Assembly: GCA_014238825.1 (NCBI GenBank)
Contig: JABAAI010000032.1
Span: 1 to 9,576 of the forward strand
Direction: 5' to 3'
From: Leptospirales bacterium
GTDB taxonomy: Bacteria; Spirochaetota; Leptospiria; Leptospirales; Leptonemataceae
Length of the DNA stretch: 9,576 nt
Below, in pieces: positions 1-6,590 of the stretch; positions within the stretch are counted from its first letter, which is position 1; each line of letters begins with the position of its first letter. The notes under the pieces are model-generated. The model did not search any database and was not told where the DNA came from. It saw only the letters and a program-made list of their open reading frames with translations. Position numbers and translations under genes: made by a program.

Positions 1-147
1 GAAGCTACTAGCCCCGATGCTAGTCAAGCAAAACCTATAGAGCAAACACCTAAGGTCTTACCACTTGTAAAAGAGAAAAAAATAGAAACTATCAATAAAA
101 TAAAAATTAAAAAGAAAGTATCTAAAACCAAAAGTACTAATAAATAA
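1..147 (+). CDS. rpsB: C-terminal tail of a gene cut by the window edge, probably ribosomal protein S2
   Basis: Frame 1 is open from the first base to a TAA at 145-147, followed at once by a second TAA at 148-150. The visible 48 residues are low-complexity: an acidic/polar Ala-Pro-Gln stretch, then a strongly basic end with many Lys (ending KTKSTNK). No S2 core domain lies in the window, so the name rests on position: rpsB directly precedes tsf and pyrH in a great many bacteria, and S2 proteins of several phyla carry variable charged C-terminal extensions. The gap to tsf is 6 bases, so the two are almost certainly co-transcribed. The 5' end lies outside the window. An unrelated upstream gene with a basic tail cannot be excluded. 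Confidence 0.65.
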   Translation, partial: EATSPDASQAKPIEQTPKVLPLVKEKKIETINKIKIKKKVSKTKSTNK

Positions 148-153
148 TAATTT

Positions 154-738
154 ATGTCGAAGGCTGAACATATAAAAAAACTAAGAAGCATAAGTGGTGC
201 CGGTATGATGGACTGCAAAAAGGCACTTAATGATAACAACAATGATATTGAAAAATCTATAGAATATTTGCGCAAGAAAGGTCTAGTAAAAGCGACTAAA
301 CGGATGGGACGCGAAACAGCCGTAGGTCGAGTTTTTTCCTATATCCATGGTTACGGCAATATTGGAGTTATTTTACAAATTAACTGTGAGACTGACTTTG
401 TTGCACGCAATGAGGATTTTGGTAATTTGGGAAATGAGCTAAGTATGCAAATCGCAGCTACAGCTCCAGTCGCTATAACACAAGAAGATCTAGATCAAAG
501 TATCGTTGAAAAAGAAAGACAATTTTATGAAGACGAAGCTGAAAAAAATAATAAGGGAGCCCATAAGGTGGCCTATGTTGAGGGAAAACTAAAAAAGTTT
601 TGTTCTGAGAACTGTCTACTTGAACAGTCTTATATCAAGGATGATAAAGTACTTATAAAAGATTTTATCAAACAATATATTTCTAAATTTGGTGAAAATA
701 TTACGGTTGCCCGTTTTGAGCGCTATCAGGTTCAGTGA
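154..738 (+). CDS. tsf: Elongation factor Ts (EF-Ts), short single-core form
   Basis: EF-Ts is the guanine nucleotide exchange factor that releases GDP from EF-Tu in the cytosol. The N-terminal UBA-like helical domain (about residues 3-50) carries the family signature GAGMMDCKKAL at 15-25. The second signature is at about 76-84, INCETDFVA, including the TDFV segment that contacts EF-Tu. A conserved late block follows (YVEGKLKKF at 141-149, then CLLEQ at 154-158). At 194 aa it matches the short form with one core subdomain, as in Thermus, not the roughly 280-aa E. coli form with a duplicated core. The start is the ATG 6 bases after the upstream double stop. There is no recognisable Shine-Dalgarno there, only A/T bases, so translation may depend on coupling to the upstream gene. 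Its TGA shares a base with the preferred pyrH ATG. Confidence 0.97.
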   Translation: MSKAEHIKKLRSISGAGMMDCKKALNDNNNDIEKSIEYLRKKGLVKATKRMGRETAVGRVFSYIHGYGNIGVILQINCETDFVARNEDFGNLGNELSMQIAATAPVAITQEDLDQSIVEKERQFYEDEAEKNNKGAHKVAYVEGKLKKFCSENCLLEQSYIKDDKVLIKDFIKQYISKFGENITVARFERYQVQ

Positions 739-740
739 TG
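728..740 (+). promoter_or_regulatory. pyrH ribosome site and TGATG stop/start coupling
   Basis: CAGG ends at 730. The ATG begins at 738, sharing its A with the tsf TGA at 736-738. This 1-base overlap is the classical arrangement for translational coupling. It favours ATG 738 over the GTG at 735. Confidence 0.5.
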
Positions 741-1505
741 TCTTCTCCAAGTAATATTGCTGAAACAAAAAGTAAAGAATGCCTATTCCCATATAAACGG
801 GTATTATTAAAACTCTCAGGAGAAGTCTTTGGTAGCTCTGGCATAGACTACACGAATATAGCTAAAATTTCTAAACAGATAGCACTCTTTCACAAACATT
901 CTATAGAACTCGCTGTTGTCATCGGTGGAGGAAATATATTACGCGGAGAAGAAGCCTCTAAATATGGCATGGAAAGAGCTACTGCTGATTATATGGGAAT
1001 GCTCGCAACAATTATAAATGCACTAGCCTTGCAAGAAGCTTGCGAAAAAAATGGAATGATAACCCGAGTACTTTCTGCAATTTCAGTTCAAAATGTAGCA
1101 GAGAATTATGTGCGACGACGGGCGATGCGTCACTTAGAAAAAAAACGTATCGTTATCTTTGCTGCAGGGATAGGCAATCCTTATTTCACGACAGACACAA
1201 CTGCTGCTCTGCGAGCAATTGATATGGATTGCGAAATTATTGTAAAGGCCACCAAGGTTGATGGCGTCTATGACTCAGATCCCAATAAAAATAAAGATGC
1301 AAGGCGACTAAAAGAAATATCATATATGGAAGCAATAAAAGCTAATCTAAAAATTATGGATCTAACTGCTCTCACTCTTTGCATGGAAAACAAAAAGCCT
1401 ATTACTGTCTTTGATATATTTCAAAAGGATAATCTAAATAAATTACTAGATGGCGAGGAAATAGGAACTTATATCTCTGGCGATAGTAAATTGACTTATG
1501 CCTAG
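738..1505 (+). CDS. pyrH: UMP kinase (uridylate kinase)
   Basis: PyrH phosphorylates UMP to UDP with ATP in the cytosol, a committed step of pyrimidine nucleotide synthesis, and belongs to the amino acid kinase fold rather than the P-loop NMP kinases. Visible motifs, numbered from the ATG at 738 (255 aa): KLSGE at 25-29, GGGN at 63-66 followed by RG at 69-70, the nucleotide-site segment GNPYFTTD at 146-153, KATKVDGVY at 170-178 and MDLTA at 207-211. The length is slightly above the usual 235-245 aa because of about 19 extra N-terminal residues. An in-frame GTG at 735 is possible. The ATG at 738 is preferred because it forms a TGATG overlap with the tsf stop and has AGG at 728-730 at good spacing. 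frr, a frequent next gene, is absent: the next gene is convergent. Confidence 0.97.
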   Translation: MSSPSNIAETKSKECLFPYKRVLLKLSGEVFGSSGIDYTNIAKISKQIALFHKHSIELAVVIGGGNILRGEEASKYGMERATADYMGMLATIINALALQEACEKNGMITRVLSAISVQNVAENYVRRRAMRHLEKKRIVIFAAGIGNPYFTTDTTAALRAIDMDCEIIVKATKVDGVYDSDPNKNKDARRLKEISYMEAIKANLKIMDLTALTLCMENKKPITVFDIFQKDNLNKLLDGEEIGTYISGDSKLTYA

Positions 1506-1525
1506 CTTATTAGACTTGCTAAGCT
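1504..1525. terminator. Weak hairpin between convergent pyrH and mtaB
   Basis: AGCTTA at 1504-1509 pairs with TAAGCT at 1520-1525 around a 10-base loop. It spans the pyrH stop and lies in the 25-base gap between the two convergent genes, where a shared terminator would be expected. The stem is only 6 bp and neither strand has a T-tract after it, so it is at best a poor intrinsic terminator. Readthrough or Rho-dependent ending is as likely. Confidence 0.25.
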
Positions 1526-1530
1526 GATCC

Positions 1531-2967
1531 TCAAATCAAAGACGCTACTATCTTCTGCTTTCCACTAGAGTCAAGATCAACTAGCTCTGCTCCAAGTACG
1601 AGCTTGACATACTGGCCATTCTTTAAGTTTAGCTTAGAACTAAGCTTAGGATCCAGCTTAACACAAAGACGCAAGTTATCATCACTAATAGCTTCGAAAG
1701 TATCCCCCTCCTCTCCAGTATTTATAGATTCTATGATGGCATTCCTATTTTCTCCTTGTTGCTTTTTAGCATATATTGACCAGAGTTCTTTTCTAAGAGC
1801 TTGCAATACTTTCATCCTCTTTTTAATAATAAAAATCGGGACTTGATTTGGAAAATTACTAGCAGGAGCTCCTTGGCGTGACGAATATTTAAAAGCATGG
1901 ATACCTGCAAAGCATAGCTCTCTATAGAAATTCAAACTTTCACTAAAGTCTTCTTCTGTCTCACCTGGGAAACCTATAATAATATCTGTGCCCAAAAATA
2001 TTTTTGAATTTATACTACGAACGAGTTCTATCCTTTTCTGAAAGCTGTATGGACTATAGCTTCTTCGCATTGCAAATAAAATTTTTTTAGAAGCACTCTG
2101 CAAAGGGACATGTAAAAAATTACAAAATTGTGGATGGAGACTGAGTTCGGCTAGTGGCCTATCAACATCACTGGGCTCAATGCTAGAAAGACGTAAGCGA
2201 GTATTTTTTAATCTAGTTAATATTTTCTCTAATAAATGAACAAAAAAAACATTCTCTTTGCGATCACGGTACCAACCTAAATTCACACCAGTAAGTATGA
2301 TCTCTGGGACTCCTTCATCTTCTAAGAATTCAACATGCTCTAAAATATCGGCCACTGGACGTGAGACACCTTTGCCTCTTGCCATAGGAATTTTACAATA
2401 AGTACATTTTTTATTACAACCATCTTGAATTTTAATATAAGCACGAACACGATTATATGGCTTTACCTTACCATAAGCAAATGGTTCATTTAGAATAGGA
2501 CGCTTACCATAAAATAGTTTTCCTGTTTGTATTGTTTCAAGCGACTTGTGTTCTATATAATTTAAATTATCTAAACCCGTGCTACCACTTAATTTAGATG
2601 CCAAAATTTTCTCATGTATAATTTCAAATAAAGAAGACTTCTTGTCATTACCAATGATAGCAGCAACTCCTTCGAGATTAATTTTATCCGGATTAGTTTG
2701 CGCATAACAACCTGTTATTATAATTTTACATTTTGGATTTTTTTTGAGAATTCTCTTTACTAAATCACGATTTCGCTTATCCGCTTGTTCTGTAACCGTG
2801 CAGGTATTGATAATAGCGATGTCTGGTCCATCATCACATTGACATGCTAGATAAGAACCACTAGCTACAAAACGTTGAATAATCCCATCAGATTCATATT
2901 GATTAAGACGACACCCCAAGGTTTCAATCCCAATTCTTAATCGAGGCGATGATAATGCTGTTTTCAT
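1531..2967 (-). CDS. mtaB: tRNA methylthiotransferase, MtaB/MiaB family (radical SAM)
   Basis: This 478-aa protein has the three-part layout of methylthiotransferases. The N-terminal MTTase domain carries one set of cluster cysteines at C19 (TLGCRLNQYESD), C56 (NTCTV) and C87 (TGCYAQ). The radical SAM domain has CxxxCxxC at C184/C188/C191 (GCNKKCTYC), followed by IPMARG. The C-terminal region, about 405-470, looks like a TRAM RNA-binding domain. The TLGC-LN-E-D opening and the GCNKKCTYCKIP-ARG block fit the MtaB (YqeV) branch best. That branch converts t6A37 to ms2t6A37 in tRNA-Lys, stabilising decoding of AAA/AAG. MiaB (ms2i6A) or RimO (ribosomal S12) are the alternatives. RimO is less likely given the NTCTVT and ARG contexts. 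Its ATG abuts the TAG of the TPR gene with no bases between, so the two are surely co-transcribed and probably coupled. Confidence 0.9.
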   Translation of the reverse strand: MKTALSSPRLRIGIETLGCRLNQYESDGIIQRFVASGSYLACQCDDGPDIAIINTCTVTEQADKRNRDLVKRILKKNPKCKIIITGCYAQTNPDKINLEGVAAIIGNDKKSSLFEIIHEKILASKLSGSTGLDNLNYIEHKSLETIQTGKLFYGKRPILNEPFAYGKVKPYNRVRAYIKIQDGCNKKCTYCKIPMARGKGVSRPVADILEHVEFLEDEGVPEIILTGVNLGWYRDRKENVFFVHLLEKILTRLKNTRLRLSSIEPSDVDRPLAELSLHPQFCNFLHVPLQSASKKILFAMRRSYSPYSFQKRIELVRSINSKIFLGTDIIIGFPGETEEDFSESLNFYRELCFAGIHAFKYSSRQGAPASNFPNQVPIFIIKKRMKVLQALRKELWSIYAKKQQGENRNAIIESINTGEEGDTFEAISDDNLRLCVKLDPKLSSKLNLKNGQYVKLVLGAELVDLDSSGKQKIVASLI

Positions 2968-3873
2968 CTATCTACGCTCGATGCGTTCATAATTGGCACG
3001 AATTATTTTATTATTAGGCGCAAGCTTATTTGCATAACTATAATACTTTTTTGCCTCTTGATATCTTTGCTTTGCCATCTTGGTACTCCCTTCTTTTGCA
3101 AATAGCTCTCCACTTTTTTCTAAAGCAAAAGCCAAGTTATTATAGAGTAGTTTTAAATCTCTCTTATCTTTAGGTTTAAGGGCTATAGCATTTTGCAAAC
3201 GAAACTCTGCCAAATCATAGCGCTCTTGTTTGAGAAATATCAAGCCATCCAAGTAAAAGGCATAGTAATTCTGTGGACTAGATTCAAATATTTTTTCTAG
3301 CTGCGTACGAGCCTTCTTATAATTACCGAGCTTATAGTAACTAGCAACGATGCTTAAATCTAAACCTACTTTTTCTTTGATAGTTAAGTTAAATCTCATT
3401 GCCCTTTTAGCTAAGGCAATAGCCTCATAAGATTTTTTTTGCTCTTGTAAAATTTTGATTTGGATAAAAATAGGCTCAACACGTCTGGGATACAAAGACT
3501 TGGCAATTTTTATATGAGCAAAAGCATTATCATATTTAGCTTGAGCTGTATAAATACTTGCCGCAAGTAAACGAATACTCAAATTATTTTTATACTCCTC
3601 AAAGATAGAACGAATAGTTATAAGAGCACTTTCAAAATTACCATTTAAATAAAAATATAATGCTTGTTCATATTGCAAAGGTAATTCTTTTTCTTTATTT
3701 TGGAGAGAAGATAGGGGAGCCTGAATAGCATCCTGTGCCACTAACTCATCTTTAGATGAATAGAATATAAAAATGAGACTAAGTGCGAGAAGAAAGCAGG
3801 CACACCATCTAATCAAAATACCAAGAGTTTTTACCTTTTCTGATCCAAAAAACAAACTAAGAATTATAAACAT
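2968..3873 (-). CDS. Membrane-anchored tetratricopeptide repeat protein
   Basis: I do not recognise a specific family. The 301-aa product has basic residues (K13, K15, R22) before one hydrophobic segment at about 19-38. From about residue 66 onward it is helical repeats that read as five or six TPRs (roughly 66-95, 99-132, 134-166, 171-202, 203-236, 241-290). These show the typical A-Y-G/N-Y-A spacing, for example YKLGNYKKARTQLEK and FLKQERYDLAEFRL. The charge distribution predicts a single N-terminal anchor with the TPR superhelix on the outer face of the inner membrane. There is no lipobox. TPR domains are scaffolds, so no enzymatic role is implied. It sits 31 bases after clpC and is directly joined to mtaB. 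The start has no visible Shine-Dalgarno, and a TTG at codon 20 is a less likely alternative. Confidence 0.8.
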   Translation of the reverse strand: MFIILSLFFGSEKVKTLGILIRWCACFLLALSLIFIFYSSKDELVAQDAIQAPLSSLQNKEKELPLQYEQALYFYLNGNFESALITIRSIFEEYKNNLSIRLLAASIYTAQAKYDNAFAHIKIAKSLYPRRVEPIFIQIKILQEQKKSYEAIALAKRAMRFNLTIKEKVGLDLSIVASYYKLGNYKKARTQLEKIFESSPQNYYAFYLDGLIFLKQERYDLAEFRLQNAIALKPKDKRDLKLLYNNLAFALEKSGELFAKEGSTKMAKQRYQEAKKYYSYANKLAPNNKIIRANYERIERR

Positions 3874-3904
3874 CTAACAACAATATAAAATATAGAAATG
3901 AAGA

Positions 3905-6520
3905 CTATTTTGCCGCTTGCGTTGTTGAGGATTGCTTTCCTTGTGCACCTTTTCCGACAACAAGACGATGGCTTGACTTTACATTCTGTTCCTTCATCCT
4001 TTCTTCATTTAGTTTTGTCTCCTCTGCTTGTTTAATGCATATTCCTTCGTAATCTTTCCAGAATGTTTCTGTTATTTTTAGCTCTACTTTCTCAGTATCT
4101 CTTGTAGACTTACAGTCACCAGTAGCACTGATCAAAAACTCTCTTGGGTTTACAGTTTTCCTTTCTAAGACTCTAATTGCAAGACTATCTTCTATTTCTT
4201 TTTGTAGAGTGCGTCTTAAGGGACGCACTCCATACTTTTCATCATAAGCTTTAAAGGCGAGATAATTAATAGCTCTAGTATCTAAGCTAAGATGTAATTT
4301 CTTATCAAAGATATTTTTATTGATTTGCTTCACCATTATTTCAGTTATTTTCTTCACATCTTCTATAGCAAGTGTTTTAAAATTAATAACATCATCAATA
4401 CGGTTTAAGAACTCAGGATTAAAATAACGTTTTAGTTCCTCTTTAAGTTTTTCCTTCTCTATCTCTTCCTTACGACCCTTATCTTCTCCAAAACCAAGCA
4501 TTGTTCCCTTATTAATCTCTCTAGCACCTATATTTGAAGTCATAATAATAATAACTTCAGAAAAATCAATATTGCGACTATGCGTATCTGTTAGAGTAGC
4601 ATCATCAAGTACCTGTAATAAAATATTAAAAATATCTGGATGTGCCTTTTCAATCTCATCAAACAGCACAACACAATAAGGGTTCTGTCGCACAAACTCA
4701 CAAAGCCTTCCTGCATCATCATAGCCCACATAACCCGGAGGAGGTCCAATTAGTTTGGAAACAGAATGTGGTTCCATATATTCAGACATATCTAAGCGTA
4801 GTAATTTTTTCTCTCCCTTAAAAAGAAAGTCAGCAAGAACACGAGCAAGCTCTGTCTTACCAACCCCGGTAGGTCCTAAGAAAATAAAAGAGCCAGATGG
4901 CTTCCTAGCATCTCTCAAACCAGTACGAGAACGACGTACAGCACGTGAGACCCTTTCAATAGCAAGATCCTGACCAATAAGTCGCTCCCCTAATTTTTTT
5001 TCCATCGTAAGCAAATGTTCTGCTTCATTTTCTCCCATCTGTGAAAATGGAATTCCAGTCCACAAACTCATTACAGCATAAATATCATCTTTAGTAATAG
5101 CAACTGATTGGTCTGCGATGCGACTCTGCCAAGCATTCATTTTTTTCTCTAAGTTATTTTTGTTATCGTTAATTTGATCGCGAATCTTGGCTGCCTTTTC
5201 ATATTCTTGAGACTTCACCATTTCATCTTTTTTTATAACAAGTTTCGCAATACCTTCTTCAAGTTTTAGTATATCAGTAGGGCGTGAAAAATAAGACAAG
5301 CGAGCAGATGCCCCTGCTTCATCAATAATATCGATAGCCTTATCTGGAAGGAAGCGATCATTAATATAACGATCTACCATATGAACAGCAAGCTCTATCG
5401 TTTCATCTGGATAAAAGACTTTATGATATTTTCCAAAGGATTCCTTGAGACCTTTAAGAATTAGCACAGCCTCTTCGACTAGAGGCTCCTTCACTAAGAT
5501 AGATTGAAAGCGTCTTTCTAAGGCAGTATCTTTTTCAATATATTTACGAAACTCATTTAAGGTTGTCGCTCCAATACATTGAATTTCCCCTCGCGCGAGA
5601 GCGGGCTTAAGCATATTAGCAGCATCAATCGCTCCTTCTGCCGCTCCTGCCCCTATTAAAGTATGCAGCTCATCTATAAACATAATCACATTAGTGGAAG
5701 CTTGAACTTCACGCACTATTCGTTTTAATCTATCTTCAAACTCACCGCGATATTTTGTTCCTGCGACAAGGCTTGCAAGATCTAAAACTATAACTCGCTT
5801 ATCAAAAAGGATATCTGGCACTGTACGATCAATAATACGCTCAGCAAGGCCCTCAACTATTGCAGTCTTACCTACTCCTGCTTCACCAACTAGAACAGGA
5901 TTATTTTTTGTCTTACGGCAAAGTATTTGGATAAGCCTTTGAATTTCTTGATTACGACCAATAACTGGCAACAGTTTTTTTTCTACAGCAAGCTGTGTGA
6001 GGTCTCGAGCAAACTCATCCAATGTTGGTGAGCGCGATTTCTCGACTCGACTATGCCTAACACCCACAGCAACTCCTGCTGTTGGGACTCCTAAGATGCG
6101 TAATATCTCGGCTTTAATAACAGAATAATTTACGTTAAAACCAGCAAGTATTGTTCCAGCTGTGTTATTATTATCACGAAGGAGGGCTAAGAGGATATGC
6201 TCAGTACCAACATAATTATGCCGCAAACGACGTGCTTCTTCTTTTGCATAGTCAATTATTTTTTGGTAGCAATCTGGATTAGATGAAATGTCAATTAAAA
6301 TAGTATTCCCATACTCTTTAGAACGCGTTTCTAGTTTAGCCTTTAACTCATCAGTGCTGATTTTTAGATTGCGAAGTATCTTCATTGCTACGGAATTCTC
6401 TTCCCTTAAGAGACCCAATAGTATATGCTCTGTCCCAATAATATCATCTCCCAAGCGTTTTGCTTCTTGCTGGGCATATTCGTTAAGAACCCGTTTAGCT
6501 CGTTTTGTAAAATCAAACAT
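3905..6520 (-). CDS. clpC: AAA+ unfoldase ClpC, partner of ClpP protease
   Basis: ClpC is a Hsp100 hexameric ATPase that unfolds proteins and feeds them to ClpP. All expected parts are present in 871 aa. Two Clp-N repeats (about 3-63 and 86-143) each contain GTEHILL, with E31 and E107 matching the phosphoarginine-binding glutamates E32 and E106 of Bacillus ClpC. AAA-1 has Walker A GEAGVGKT at 212-219, pore loop KYRGE at 256-260 and Walker B ending DE at 283-284. A middle domain with a UVR-type motif (about 420-460) separates this from AAA-2. AAA-2 has Walker A GPTGVGKT at 549-556, pore loop GYVGY at 596-600, Walker B LFDE at 619-622 and sensor-2 GVRPLRR at 764-770. The ClpP-docking tripeptide is LGF at 675-677. 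The M-domain and docking loop distinguish it from ClpB and ClpA. About 65 residues follow the last conserved region, an unusual tail. The adaptor/kinase gene lies just upstream. Confidence 0.96.
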   Translation of the reverse strand: MFDFTKRAKRVLNEYAQQEAKRLGDDIIGTEHILLGLLREENSVAMKILRNLKISTDELKAKLETRSKEYGNTILIDISSNPDCYQKIIDYAKEEARRLRHNYVGTEHILLALLRDNNNTAGTILAGFNVNYSVIKAEILRILGVPTAGVAVGVRHSRVEKSRSPTLDEFARDLTQLAVEKKLLPVIGRNQEIQRLIQILCRKTKNNPVLVGEAGVGKTAIVEGLAERIIDRTVPDILFDKRVIVLDLASLVAGTKYRGEFEDRLKRIVREVQASTNVIMFIDELHTLIGAGAAEGAIDAANMLKPALARGEIQCIGATTLNEFRKYIEKDTALERRFQSILVKEPLVEEAVLILKGLKESFGKYHKVFYPDETIELAVHMVDRYINDRFLPDKAIDIIDEAGASARLSYFSRPTDILKLEEGIAKLVIKKDEMVKSQEYEKAAKIRDQINDNKNNLEKKMNAWQSRIADQSVAITKDDIYAVMSLWTGIPFSQMGENEAEHLLTMEKKLGERLIGQDLAIERVSRAVRRSRTGLRDARKPSGSFIFLGPTGVGKTELARVLADFLFKGEKKLLRLDMSEYMEPHSVSKLIGPPPGYVGYDDAGRLCEFVRQNPYCVVLFDEIEKAHPDIFNILLQVLDDATLTDTHSRNIDFSEVIIIMTSNIGAREINKGTMLGFGEDKGRKEEIEKEKLKEELKRYFNPEFLNRIDDVINFKTLAIEDVKKITEIMVKQINKNIFDKKLHLSLDTRAINYLAFKAYDEKYGVRPLRRTLQKEIEDSLAIRVLERKTVNPREFLISATGDCKSTRDTEKVELKITETFWKDYEGICIKQAEETKLNEERMKEQNVKSSHRLVVGKGAQGKQSSTTQAAK

Positions 6521-6557
6521 ATTTATAAGTCAATATCGGATAAATAGCCTTATTCAT
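6513..6557 (-). other. Possible 14-codon upstream ORF overlapping the clpC start
   Basis: In the 55-base gap before clpC an ATG at 6557-6555 opens a 14-codon frame (MNKAIYPILTYKYV). It ends with TGA at 6515-6513, inside the second and third clpC codons, in a different frame from clpC. AGAGTGG precedes its ATG. Such an arrangement could deliver ribosomes to a clpC start that lacks a Shine-Dalgarno, but an ORF this short can easily be chance. Confidence 0.15.
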
Positions 6558-6570
6558 TACCACTCTTTAC

Positions 6571-6590
6571 TAATATTATCTAATATTACC
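6571..6590. repeat. 10-base imperfect direct repeat at the mcsAB stop
   Basis: TAATATTATC at 6571-6580 is followed directly by TAATATTACC at 6581-6590 (9 of 10 identical). It overlaps the last codons and the TAA of the mcsA-mcsB fusion gene. In sequence this A/T-rich it may be a minor slippage product without function. Confidence 0.4.

Noticed and set aside
24..275. Hydrophobic 83-residue open frame on the - strand
   Set aside because: It runs antisense through the RpsB tail and the start of tsf. Hydrophobicity is the expected shadow of Lys/Asn-rich A-rich codons on the other strand.
1040..1222. 60-residue + strand open frame inside pyrH
   Set aside because: It lies in another frame within well-conserved UMP kinase motifs, with no independent support.
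1506..1530. Strong bidirectional terminator between convergent genes
   Set aside because: Only a 6-bp stem with a 10-base loop is present and there is no T-run on either side, so it is listed only as a weak candidate.
6521..6537. TTGACT just before clpC as a -35 box of its own promoter
   Set aside because: It lies only about 10 bases from the clpC ATG, leaving no room for a -10 box and start site upstream of the gene.
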